Shown here: positions 16,381-23,667 of the stretch, piece after piece | Numbering within the stretch: position 1 is the stretch's first letter | Layout: every line of letters begins with the position of its first letter | Virus record (IMG/VR): IMGVR_UViG_3300030060_006600 | Location: 24,037-54,199 of that record | Strand: one strand, 5' to 3' | Source of the DNA: a virus | DNA length: 30,163 nucleotides | Notes under the pieces: model-generated | The model's database searches: none | Seen by the model: the letters and a program-made list of their open reading frames with translations, nothing else | What the model was told of the DNA's origin: nothing | Translations under genes and position numbers: made by a program

Positions 16381-17955
16381 TTGACAAAGCATTTTAGTTC
16401 CGGCACTGGCATGAACGATAAAATCTTAAGTGGGGTAAATATTTTAGCAGACAATGTTGGATCAACTCTTGGCCCAAGAGGTCGAAATGTTATCTTGCAA
16501 GAGAAGGGTAAGCGACCTATCATTACGAAAGATGGCGTAACAGTGGCAGAGTTTATTGATTTGGAAGATCCAGTCGAAAACGCCGCAGTCCAGATTGTTA
16601 AGCAAGCAGCAGCCCAGACAAATATTGATGCGGGTGACGGCACAACTACTTCCACGGTATTGGCTAGAGAGATCCTAAATCGCGCACAGAAACATATTTC
16701 TGCGGGAGTACCACCAGTAGAGATACAGAGAGGCATTGAGAGGGCTGTAGATGCCATTGTAGAAAGGTTGGAGGGTATTTCCTCACCTATTAAGTCAGAA
16801 TCTGATATTGCCCATGTAGCAGGCATTTCTGCGAATAATGATAAGTTAATAGGAAATCTAATCGCCAAAGCTGTGACCGCAGCCGGAAAAGACGGCGCAA
16901 TTACTGTTGAGGAGGCTAAGTCTCATAAAACCTCTCTGGATTTGGTAGAGGGATTTAGAATGGATGCTGGGTATGCAGCAACCGCATTTATCACTGACGA
17001 ACGTCGACGCTCTGCGACCTATGATGATCCGATGATTTTAGTTACGGATGAAAAGATCGAACATGTGCAAGACATAATGAAGGTATTGGAACTTTCAGCC
17101 CGCGAAGCGAGGCCCTTAGTATTTGTATCTACGGAGGTCGAAGGACAGGCCCTAGCTGCAATGATTATGAATGCCATCAAGGGTACTTTAAAGGTTGCTG
17201 CCATCAAAGCACCATCGTATGGGGAAGAGAGGCAAAATATTTTGAAAGATTTGGCAGTTTCAATCGGTGCAACTTTCATAAGCAGGTCAGAGGGTAAAAA
17301 GATTCAAGATGTAAGGTTAACAGATTTTGGAAACGCAACTAGGATTGATATTACTAGGACCAATACTACTATCGTGGGTGGAAAAGGTGATTATGATTTA
17401 ATTGATAGAAGCATTTCGGACTTAAAAGAAGATTTATTGCAAGAGTCAGACCTGCTAGAGTGTGAAAAAATTCAAAGTAGAATCGCAAGACTAGCCAGCG
17501 GCATCGCAATTATTCGAGTAGGCGGCGCAACTGAAGTTGAAATGATTGAGAGAAAACATCGAATTGAGGATGCTCTTGAGGCTGTAAGGTCTGCACAAAT
17601 GAACGGAATTGTACCCGGCGGTGGAGTTGCATTGCTTAAGGTGACGAACAACCTGACGGTCGAATGTGAAAACGAAGACCAAGCTATTGGTGTTCAAATC
17701 ATCAAGCGCGCTGTTGAAGGCCCACTACGCCAAATGGCCCAAAACGCAGGATTATCTCCAGATATTATTTGTGAGTTAGTGAAGGGGTCTTGCCAAGAAA
17801 GTAATGTGGGCTATAATTTTGCAACCAACGAGGTGGAGGATCTTTTCGACGCAGGCGTTATCGACCCGGTTAAAGTCACTAAAACTTCTTTGCAGAATGC
17901 CGCATCTGTCGCAGGAACTTTAATTACTACAAACTACGCAGTTATTGAGAAATAG
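16381..17955 (+). CDS. groEL: GroEL chaperonin (group I, phage-encoded)
   Basis: A 524-aa ATP-driven folding chaperone. Start is TTG with AGAGGTG 5 bases upstream. Seen: 'GVNILADNVGSTLGPRGRNVIL', 'TKDGVTVAEFIDLEDPVENAAVQIVKQAA', nucleotide loop 'DAGDGTTTSTVLA', apical-domain 'APSYGEERQNILKDLAVSIGATFIS', 'VGGATEVEMIERKHRIEDALEA' (D397 is the ATP-hydrolysis Asp) and 'GIVPGGGVAL'. It lacks the C-terminal Gly-Gly-Met tail and stops after 'TLITTNYAVIEK'. No GroES gene is in the window, so it may use host GroES or work alone like the chaperonin of Pseudomonas phage EL. Likely clients are phage structural proteins. Confidence 0.96.
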   Translation: MTKHFSSGTGMNDKILSGVNILADNVGSTLGPRGRNVILQEKGKRPIITKDGVTVAEFIDLEDPVENAAVQIVKQAAAQTNIDAGDGTTTSTVLAREILNRAQKHISAGVPPVEIQRGIERAVDAIVERLEGISSPIKSESDIAHVAGISANNDKLIGNLIAKAVTAAGKDGAITVEEAKSHKTSLDLVEGFRMDAGYAATAFITDERRRSATYDDPMILVTDEKIEHVQDIMKVLELSAREARPLVFVSTEVEGQALAAMIMNAIKGTLKVAAIKAPSYGEERQNILKDLAVSIGATFISRSEGKKIQDVRLTDFGNATRIDITRTNTTIVGGKGDYDLIDRSISDLKEDLLQESDLLECEKIQSRIARLASGIAIIRVGGATEVEMIERKHRIEDALEAVRSAQMNGIVPGGGVALLKVTNNLTVECENEDQAIGVQIIKRAVEGPLRQMAQNAGLSPDIICELVKGSCQESNVGYNFATNEVEDLFDAGVIDPVKVTKTSLQNAASVAGTLITTNYAVIEK

Positions 17956-17987
17956 GACTATTTATAGGTTGCAGGAGGCAAATAAAT

Positions 17988-18266
17988 ATGTCCGAAACAA
18001 ATGAAGTTAAAATAGATATAGTTGAATTGGGTGGTAAAATTGACCGAATGGCCGACAATATAGAAGTTGTCAAGCAACGCTGCGAGGAGATGGCAACTTC
18101 CCTAAACTCTGTCAAAAAGGCTGTTTATGATCCGGATCAAGGCCTTTATGCAAGATTGAGAGAACTTGAACAATGGAAAGAAAACACCTCCAGAATTATC
18201 TGGGTCATAACAACTAGCGTGATTGGCCTTTCGACTGCAACCATTTGGCACACTTTTTTTAAATAG
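17988..18266 (+). CDS. Small coiled-coil protein with C-terminal membrane anchor
   Basis: A 92-aa protein with a GCAGGAGG ribosome site. A coiled coil covers residues 8-45, then comes the phage-typical stretch 'VYDPDQGLYARLRELEQWKENTS' and one hydrophobic segment 'IIWVITTSVIGLSTATIWHTFF' at the end. This layout resembles XhlA-like and related phage membrane proteins often found near lysis genes. It could be a holin accessory or tail-linked membrane protein. The name rests on topology, not on a catalytic motif. Confidence 0.8.
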   Translation: MSETNEVKIDIVELGGKIDRMADNIEVVKQRCEEMATSLNSVKKAVYDPDQGLYARLRELEQWKENTSRIIWVITTSVIGLSTATIWHTFFK

Positions 18267-18274
18267 AGGTAACT

Positions 18275-18550
18275 TTGAAAGTAAATATTTCTTATGCTGT
18301 TGAGCTTGAAGACATACCTATCGAGGTGGGAAAGCTGATAACAAATGCCGGATATACGCTGGCCGTTATTTTGGATGAAATTGAGAATATAGCTACCAGT
18401 GAGCCACTTAATGCTATTAATATCATAGATAGTGTAAGAAAAGATTTATCAGGAATAGATCTAAGATTGGCTGATAGTCGTCAAATTTTATCCGGCTATT
18501 TAGACCTAAAAACTGAAGACACAATCTTACCAGAGGAATCGAGTGAATAA
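18275..18550 (+). CDS. Hypothetical acidic protein
   Basis: A 91-aa acidic helical protein starting with TTG after an AGAGGT site. No known motif. The repeated pattern of helices with 'NAINIIDSVRKDLSGIDLRLADSRQIL' suggests a small helical bundle. It overlaps the next gene by 8 nt, and that gene starts with GTG inside its last codons, so the two are coupled. Confidence 0.7.
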   Translation: MKVNISYAVELEDIPIEVGKLITNAGYTLAVILDEIENIATSEPLNAINIIDSVRKDLSGIDLRLADSRQILSGYLDLKTEDTILPEESSE

Positions 18551-18779
18551 AGATTTTAAAAAAGGCGACTTTGTGTTTTTACCAGCCTCCACCCTTATAT
18601 TTAAATTTAAAGAAGATGGTGGTGATTGGGTAGAGGCTTCTACGTCATTAGACGAGCCGTCATATCTTCCATATATTGGTAGAAACAACGGGAATACGTC
18701 AATGTGTTTGGTATTTTTCGACGGTTCTATTTGGTCAGTGCCAGAAAAAAATGTTTATGAAGGAGTGAAGTGTGAGTAA
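18543..18779 (+). CDS. Small beta-rich 'GD' protein
   Basis: A 78-aa protein with a GTG start inside the previous gene. It begins 'NKDFKKGDFVFLPASTLIFKF' and ends 'FFDGSIWSVPEKNVYEGVKCE', a short SH3-like barrel pattern seen in several other small genes of this window (near 24.6, 26.1, 26.6, 27.1 and 29.8 kb). Overlaps the next gene by 8 nt. Function unknown. Confidence 0.68.
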   Translation: MNKDFKKGDFVFLPASTLIFKFKEDGGDWVEASTSLDEPSYLPYIGRNNGNTSMCLVFFDGSIWSVPEKNVYEGVKCE

Positions 18780-19065
18780 TGTGAGACTAACAGAAATATA
18801 TGGTTCGGGACACGGATCAAGTAAGGTGTATTCTTTGAGAAGTATTTATATTAATACGTCCCATGTAATATGTTTAAGGGAAGATGAGCCTCTAAAAATG
18901 TTGCTTTCCGAAGGGCGACTCGTTGATGGCATGGATAAGAGGCAGGATTTTACCCGAATCACCATTAACAAATCAAACTTGCATGAGGATATTGTAGTAG
19001 TAGGCGCGATAGAGGAAATACAAAAAAAAATTAGTTCAAGTAATAAAGAAATTTTGAGAGGTTGA
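18772..19065 (+). CDS. Hypothetical protein
   Basis: A 97-aa protein with a GTG start overlapping the previous stop region and an AAGGAGTG site. The sequence mixes strands and helices ('VYSLRSIYINTSHVICLREDEPLKMLL', 'FTRITINKSNLHEDIVVVGAIEEIQKKI'). No metal motif, signal peptide or recognised domain. It belongs to the same overlapping run of small genes. Confidence 0.68.
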   Translation: MSNVRLTEIYGSGHGSSKVYSLRSIYINTSHVICLREDEPLKMLLSEGRLVDGMDKRQDFTRITINKSNLHEDIVVVGAIEEIQKKISSSNKEILRG

Positions 19066-19067
19066 AA

Positions 19068-19490
19068 ATGGAAGTAAGGTGTAAATTACAAGAACTTGGT
19101 TCACTGGCACCCTGCATGGAGATGGAGGGCGAAAAAAAGAAACTAGGCCGCTATGAAGGTGGTGCCGTACCCCCGCTGGAAGGCACCGATAAGAGGTGGG
19201 CCGTCGCCGCCTATATCATTTTAGAAGAGCCAATTAAAAATTATTTAGAAGATGGGATGTCTGAAGAACAGCTAGTGGAAAAATGTGTAAAATTTCTTAA
19301 TAAAAAACCATATCGTGCAAGAAAGCTGCCTTATGGCGACCTTGGCTATCGACACTTCATCATACATCCAGATAGGATTAGTGTTTCTCTCATGACTAGT
19401 GACAGAAACAACAAGCACTTCTGGGGAAGGGGCGACGTACAAACCATAAAGAAAAACACTAAACGTGGACGGCCAAGGAAGAAAAAATGA
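19068..19490 (+). CDS. Small protein with C-terminal AT-hook-like tail
   Basis: A 140-aa protein. I chose the ATG at 19068 because GAGAGG lies 6 bases upstream; a TTG two codons earlier is also possible. The body is not recognised ('KRWAVAAYIILEEPIKNYLEDGMSEEQLVEKCVKFLNKKPYRARKLPYGDLGYRHFIIHPDRISVSLM'). The last residues 'KNTKRGRPRKKK' contain the GRP core of an AT-hook, a minor-groove AT-tract binder, flanked by Lys/Arg. It overlaps the metalloprotease gene by 4 nt (ATGA). It may bind AT-rich DNA of phage or host. Confidence 0.78.
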   Translation: MEVRCKLQELGSLAPCMEMEGEKKKLGRYEGGAVPPLEGTDKRWAVAAYIILEEPIKNYLEDGMSEEQLVEKCVKFLNKKPYRARKLPYGDLGYRHFIIHPDRISVSLMTSDRNNKHFWGRGDVQTIKKNTKRGRPRKKK

Positions 19491-19876
19491 TTTTCAATGA
19501 TATCGAGAATTATTTGGAATCTGTAGAGAGTTATCTGATGGATATTCACGGAGTTGCCGTCGATTTTGACCCGATGGGTATGGATGAATATTGGATCAAT
19601 GATAGGGTTATTACCATCAATGATGTGAAAAGTCAAGAAAAACAATTGTTTGTTTTACTTCACGAGGCTGGACATGTTATTCTTAGAGATAACCCCGAAT
19701 TTAAAGATATGTTTCCCGACTCTGAAACTAGCAAGGTCGAAATTTTAAAAGAAGAAATAATGGCATGGGAGGAGGCAAGGAAATTAGCAAAGAAATTGCA
19801 GATTCCTTTAAGCAAAGAATGGCAAGTTCATGTAAGGCGCGCCATTATGAAATATGTACATTGGGTAAGGTTGTAA
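19487..19876 (+). CDS. ImmA/IrrE-like zinc metallopeptidase
   Basis: A 129-aa protein with the zincin motif 'LLHEAGHVIL' (H59-E60-x-x-H63) and a downstream 'EEIMAWEEARKLAKKL' helix that can supply the third zinc ligand (around E90-E95), as in ImmA/IrrE proteases. Those enzymes cleave phage or mobile-element repressors or respond to damage; this one has no fused helix-turn-helix. It overlaps the AT-hook gene upstream and the cupin gene starts one base after its stop. A role in cutting a host or rival-phage repressor is an inference. Confidence 0.85.
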   Translation: MIFNDIENYLESVESYLMDIHGVAVDFDPMGMDEYWINDRVITINDVKSQEKQLFVLLHEAGHVILRDNPEFKDMFPDSETSKVEILKEEIMAWEEARKLAKKLQIPLSKEWQVHVRRAIMKYVHWVRL

Positions 19877-20209
19877 ATGCAGATTGTGGAAAAACCGTGG
19901 GGCTATGAAAAGATTTGGGCCCAAACAAAAGACTATGTGGGAAAGATTTTGTTTATCAAAAGTGGTCACCGACTATCTAAACAATATCACGAGGTAAAAG
20001 AGGAAACCATTTTAGTCCTCAAAGGAACTTTATGTGTTTATGATGGGGAGGATAGAGTCACCCATATATATCCGGGGGAGAATTTTCATGTTGTGCCGGG
20101 ACAAGTCCATAGGTTTGGGGCAACATTTTCAAATGTGGAGATGGTCGAGGTAAGCACAAATCATCTTGAAGATGTGATAAGGTTGGAAGACGATTACAGG
20201 AGGGAGTAG
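19877..20209 (+). CDS. Cupin, like the C-terminal domain of mannose-6-phosphate isomerase type II
   Basis: A 110-aa single cupin barrel. 'VEKPWGYEKIWAQT' and 'GHRLSKQYHEVKEETILVLKGTLCVYDGE' (Q36, H38, E42) match motif 1 of the AlgA/ManC-type cupin. 'YPGENFHVVPGQVHRF' supplies the second cupin motif, and 'VEVSTNHLEDVIRLEDDYRRE' is a typical ending. In the family this domain isomerises or binds sugar phosphates with a metal. Phages carry such cupins perhaps to modify surface sugars. Substrate unknown. Confidence 0.87.
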   Translation: MQIVEKPWGYEKIWAQTKDYVGKILFIKSGHRLSKQYHEVKEETILVLKGTLCVYDGEDRVTHIYPGENFHVVPGQVHRFGATFSNVEMVEVSTNHLEDVIRLEDDYRRE

Positions 20210-20212
20210 GAG

Positions 20213-20560
20213 ATGACTTCAAAATTTGCTCTAGCTTGCGTATTGATTACAGCAGGACAGGTTGTTTCATGGTACGGTACTTACTCCCCCTTCATTTGGA
20301 AATGGGCCAAAGACAACATGGTTTTCATGCCCCTCATATTCTCTATACCTACAGGATATCTTTTCCTGTATGGCATGAGGTTCGCTGTAGAAGAGATGGG
20401 CGAGACATGGGGCCCAAGACTTTTAGGCTTTGGTTTATCATATTTGGTGTTCCCGTTTTTGGTGTATCATTATTTTGGAGAAAGTTTCACGAGTCCTAAA
20501 ACTTTAGTGTGCATTTTACTTTCATTTGTTATCGTAGCAATACAGGTATTTTGGAAATAG
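20213..20560 (+). CDS. Small four-helix membrane protein
   Basis: A 115-aa, very hydrophobic protein with an AGGAG site in the end of the preceding region. Four probable membrane helices: residues 5-22, 36-55, 67-90 and 96-113. The order resembles small DMT-like or unknown phage membrane proteins. It has no obvious charged pore motif. Located between a cupin and an ACT-like protein, it gives no strong context. Function unknown. Confidence 0.78.
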   Translation: MTSKFALACVLITAGQVVSWYGTYSPFIWKWAKDNMVFMPLIFSIPTGYLFLYGMRFAVEEMGETWGPRLLGFGLSYLVFPFLVYHYFGESFTSPKTLVCILLSFVIVAIQVFWK

Positions 20561-20590
20561 TATACTATTTATATAACGGAGCGATAACCA

Positions 20591-20956
20591 ATGGAAAACA
20601 ATATTATTGACAACGCCATAGATGACAAATTAATGCAGCTGCGAGAGGAAAAGTATAAGTTAAGAACATTCCAGATCGAAATGGTTGTAAGAATAGATTC
20701 TAATTTCGGTGTAGAGGAGACTTTGCAGGATATTAGGTCAATTGGGGGTGTTACTGTGGTCACGGCCTTGGATTCTGCCTTTAGAGACAATACGAAGTCT
20801 TATCTAAGTCATATTAAGATAAAGTTTCATCCCAAGAGTGACTCTACTGGTGCAAAGACTTTCTTAAGAGATCATCTATTGCCAACTATAAGAAGTTCTG
20901 AAATACCGGGATGTAAAGTTGTTCGTGTTATTGGAAATCCAGATCTTGTCGCATGA
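20591..20956 (+). CDS. Ferredoxin-fold (ACT-like) protein of phage type
   Basis: A 121-aa protein with a GGAGCG ribosome site. After a helical start, the core 'FQIEMVVRIDSNFGVEETLQDIRSIGGVTVVTALDS...YLSHIKIKFHPKSDSTGAKTFLRDHLLPTIRSSEIPGCKVVRVIG' has the beta-alpha-beta-beta-alpha-beta order of an ACT/ferredoxin-like fold. Similar proteins occur in marine phages, from memory, where the role is not known. No small-molecule site can be read off. Confidence 0.78.
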   Translation: MENNIIDNAIDDKLMQLREEKYKLRTFQIEMVVRIDSNFGVEETLQDIRSIGGVTVVTALDSAFRDNTKSYLSHIKIKFHPKSDSTGAKTFLRDHLLPTIRSSEIPGCKVVRVIGNPDLVA

Positions 20957-20977
20957 TAAGATAAACAGGAATACATT

Positions 20978-21127
20978 ATGAGCCGCATTATAACAATTCT
21001 CATGCTAATGACTTCAGCTTGTGCTAAAAAAGAAATAAATATAAGCCCTGTAGAAAGATCAGTGGACATACTGAATGAGGAAGATATCGAGGAGTTGCCA
21101 GAGTCTAAAATAAAAAACTTCTTTTAA
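20978..21127 (+). CDS. Tiny candidate lipoprotein (49 aa), spanin-like size
   Basis: ATG with AGGA 8 bases upstream. The N-terminus 'MSRIITILMLMTSACAKKE' is a short hydrophobic signal ending in a lipobox-like 'TSAC' (Cys15; the -3 residue Thr is unusual). The mature part is a 34-residue acidic tail. Small outer-membrane lipoproteins of this size act as o-spanins in Gram-negative phages, but no partner i-spanin is seen. It could also be a surface peptide. Confidence 0.6.
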   Translation: MSRIITILMLMTSACAKKEINISPVERSVDILNEEDIEELPESKIKNFF

Positions 21128-21180
21128 ATTTTTGTTTGATAGTTACTAATAGGGATATATTCCGAAGGATAACTATTATT

Positions 21181-21966
21181 ATGAGAAGTTTTTTATTATT
21201 AATGGGCTTTGTTATGATGCTCACTGTGCCTAGTTGTACTAGGCATTCGCCAGAGCCGACAAGCCACGAACAGGCTGTTCAGCAACTCAAAGACAGTCAG
21301 GAATGTTGCTACTTAGAGTACGGTGTAAAAGAAAAAGTAGAAGGTAAAGCAGCTAAGATTTCCAGATCAGCTGCTGTTGTGGTCCATGTTCAGCAGCCGG
21401 GAGGCCGATATCGCGGCACCGGAACTTATTTTAAATATAAGGGTCACCACATTGTTGTAACAGCAGCACACATATGGGCCGAATCAGTACCAGAGCCACT
21501 ATCAAGTGCTGCAATGGTCGAGTCACCGCATGAACAAGTTATTGGAAAAATAGTATATTGGGATCAGATTGTTGATATTGCCGTCCTCGTAGTCCCTAGT
21601 ATGGAAAGCCGAACTCCGGCCAAATTCAACAGGGATCCCCAGTACACTGTGGGCGAAGATGTTGTCTATTCTGGTTTTCCCGGCGCAAATTCCCTTCTAA
21701 CATTCGAAGGCCAGCTCGCTGGCGATGGATATGGAACCGATTTAGCAATGCACAGTTTAGCATGGGGAGGCTCTTCGGGATCCGGAGTCTTTGATTCCAG
21801 TGGTCGCTTTGTGGGTGTGGTTAGTTCGATTATGGTTGGCCGTGGATTTATGGGACCACAATTGGTCGGCACTATTGTTTATGTTGCTCCTGCCAATTTG
21901 ATTGATATGGTTTATTTGAGGCAGAATATTGAAAGATTGGGGGGCAAAAAGAATGACCGTTTTTAG
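21181..21966 (+). CDS. Trypsin-like serine protease lipoprotein
   Basis: A 261-aa protein. Start is the ATG at 21181 (signal peptide begins here; a TTG 15 codons earlier is less likely). 'MRSFLLLMGFVMMLTVPSC' is a lipoprotein signal with lipid Cys19. The triad is visible: H97 ('VVTAAH'), D132 ('VDIAVLVV') and S199 ('GGSSGSGVF'). Chymotrypsin-fold strands 'GTGTYFKYKGHHIVV' and 'GEDVVYSGFPG' surround them. The enzyme would be anchored outside the cytoplasmic membrane. It overlaps the vWA lipoprotein by 14 nt. A role in altering the infected cell's surface or cutting an exported protein is inferred. Confidence 0.88.
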   Translation: MRSFLLLMGFVMMLTVPSCTRHSPEPTSHEQAVQQLKDSQECCYLEYGVKEKVEGKAAKISRSAAVVVHVQQPGGRYRGTGTYFKYKGHHIVVTAAHIWAESVPEPLSSAAMVESPHEQVIGKIVYWDQIVDIAVLVVPSMESRTPAKFNRDPQYTVGEDVVYSGFPGANSLLTFEGQLAGDGYGTDLAMHSLAWGGSSGSGVFDSSGRFVGVVSSIMVGRGFMGPQLVGTIVYVAPANLIDMVYLRQNIERLGGKKNDRF

Positions 21967-22903
21967 AACTCTTTTCTTTGCCTTGTTGTTTCTCGGCGGG
22001 TGCGACAATGGTATAGACTATGTGGTGCACGGCGCAGGTGAAACAGAGACAGAATATATTGTTGTGGAACCCGATGCCGAAATCTGGATAGATTCTTTCG
22101 TACAGTCTGCAAGTTATGATGAAGTGGATATTTTGTGGGTCATTGATGGCTCCTGTTCTATGCTCCAACATCAAACCAACCTATTATCGGGAATTGAATT
22201 AATGATGGATAGCCTTCCGCCGGATGTAAATTGGCGGCTAAAAATGATAACGACTGGCGATGGCCGCGCTGTCAAGCAGCCACAAACTTTCCCTCTGACA
22301 AGAGGCGACGACATAGCCGATGCCCTCGCTATGTATCAAGATCTGCCTCCTGATGGTATGGAGAAAGGATTCGATGCGGTAAAGAATTATATTACGCTGG
22401 ATCCCTATGCACAAACTTGGATGCGCCCCACTGCCGCCTTATTGACAGTCTTTGTATCGGATGAGCAAGAGCAAAGTACTCAGACTGCCCCTGATTTCAT
22501 AGCTTGGTACCAGACACTGCGTTCAAATGCATTTGCTTCTTTTATAGGTAATGTAGAAATCGCAGACTCTATTTGTACTCGGCCACCCGCACCGGTTGAT
22601 GTGGGGAGAAAATATATGGACGTAGTTACTTATTTTCTCGGCACAATTATAGATATTTGTGAGACAGACTGGTCTGCGGGTGTCGAGGATGCCACACAGA
22701 AAATAGACCCAGTGGAAGATTTAGAGCTAACGCACGAGCCTTATCCCCATACCGTCGTGGTGTTTGAAAATGGCTCACCTATGGATACGTCCAAGTGGAC
22801 TTATATTAAAGCTGATAACATTGTTGAGTTCGACCCTATTCCTCTCGAAGGAACACTAGTTGAAGTCGGATATGCCGTAAAATATTATAACTTAGCCCCT
22901 TGA
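21953..22903 (+). CDS. vWA-domain lipoprotein
   Basis: A 316-aa protein starting at ATG 21953, inside the protease gene's end. 'MTVFRTLFFALLFLGGC' is a lipoprotein signal (LGGC, Cys17). 'VDILWVIDGSCSM' is a von Willebrand A MIDAS (D65-x-S67-x-S69), and 'TVFVSDEQEQS' carries the later MIDAS Asp (D170). The C-terminal 'TIIDICETDW' and beta-rich end are typical of a vWA family seen mostly in deltaproteobacteria, from memory. It should be a metal-dependent ligand binder on the outside of the membrane, perhaps tethering protein partners with the neighbouring protease. Its TGA lies in the -35 of the next promoter. Confidence 0.87.
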   Translation: MTVFRTLFFALLFLGGCDNGIDYVVHGAGETETEYIVVEPDAEIWIDSFVQSASYDEVDILWVIDGSCSMLQHQTNLLSGIELMMDSLPPDVNWRLKMITTGDGRAVKQPQTFPLTRGDDIADALAMYQDLPPDGMEKGFDAVKNYITLDPYAQTWMRPTAALLTVFVSDEQEQSTQTAPDFIAWYQTLRSNAFASFIGNVEIADSICTRPPAPVDVGRKYMDVVTYFLGTIIDICETDWSAGVEDATQKIDPVEDLELTHEPYPHTVVVFENGSPMDTSKWTYIKADNIVEFDPIPLEGTLVEVGYAVKYYNLAP

Positions 22904-22928
22904 CAGATAACATTTAATCAGTTATATT
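22900..22928 (+). promoter_or_regulatory. Sigma70-type promoter after the vWA gene
   Basis: TTGACA (22900-22905) and TATATT (22923-22928) with a 17-base spacer. The -35 overlaps the TGA stop of the vWA gene. The next ATG is at 22969 with an AGAGG site. Confidence 0.65.
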
Positions 22929-22968
22929 ATAGGAAGAACTACTTATTATTAGTAGGAAGAGGTGCATA

Positions 22969-23298
22969 ATGCTTAAAAGAGCGATATCTTATATAATGGG
23001 ACAATGTGGCTATATACATCGTTCGCGCTATAATGAATTGGATGAATTAAATATCGATTTACGTGAAGAAAACAAAAGATTAAGAATGAAAAATCGGGAT
23101 TTGGATGTCTTAAATAAATCCATATCTGAAGAAATTATAGCTTTAGATGAGGAAAACAGATCTCTCTGGGATATGTTAGACGAGACAAAAAATTCAGAAA
23201 CATTCGGAAAGGATCAGGTCAAATCTATGATGGAGGACTTATCTGATCTTTTTACGGATGAAATGTTAAAGGATTTTAAGCCCATTGGCGAGGCTTAG
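22969..23298 (+). CDS. Coiled-coil protein
   Basis: A 109-aa protein. A short hydrophobic or amphipathic start ('MLKRAISYIMGQCGYIHRS') is followed by a long heptad region from about residue 22 to 73 ('LDELNIDLREENKRLRMKNRDLDVLNKSISEEIIALDEENRSLWDML'), then an acidic end. No catalytic motif. It could be a membrane-associated or oligomerising adaptor. First gene after the 22.9-kb promoter. Confidence 0.75.
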   Translation: MLKRAISYIMGQCGYIHRSRYNELDELNIDLREENKRLRMKNRDLDVLNKSISEEIIALDEENRSLWDMLDETKNSETFGKDQVKSMMEDLSDLFTDEMLKDFKPIGEA

Positions 23299-23307
23299 GA
23301 GTTTAAA

Positions 23308-23646
23308 ATGAATGAAGAAACAGAATCTGATGAAGGCGCACTGGCTTTGGAGCAGGAAGACTTAAAGCCCCAGCCCAGACCAAAACTGGCACCACGGGGC
23401 ATAGAAGCTTTTACCGTATGCCGACAGCATGATGAAACAGGAGTAAGCGGAGAGGGTGTAATTATAGAGGGCGTTGTACTGGCCACTGGTCAGTGTATCG
23501 TTCATTGGCTGTATCCACCACCACGAGGAGGTATTGCCATTTTTGATTCAATGACAGATTTTGTAAAAGTCCACATTGAACCACATCCGGGAAATAAAAC
23601 ACTAATAACCTATCAAGATGGGCAACAAGACATATATGGTGACTAA
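23308..23646 (+). CDS. Hypothetical acidic-headed protein
   Basis: A 112-aa protein 9 bases after the preceding stop, with AGGAG in the spacer. The first 30 residues are acidic and proline-containing ('EETESDEGALALEQEDLKPQPRPKLAPRG'). The rest is beta-rich and looks like a small barrel ('GVVLATGQCIVHWLYPPPRGGIAIFDSMTDFVKVHIEPHPG'). No family recognised. Confidence 0.7.
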   Translation: MNEETESDEGALALEQEDLKPQPRPKLAPRGIEAFTVCRQHDETGVSGEGVIIEGVVLATGQCIVHWLYPPPRGGIAIFDSMTDFVKVHIEPHPGNKTLITYQDGQQDIYGD

Positions 23647-23667
23647 TTATATGTGCGAGGTATAGCA

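Noticed and set aside
20561-20577. Promoter before the 20591 gene (TATACT then TTATATAA)
   Set aside because: No -35 hexamer at the right distance; left out.
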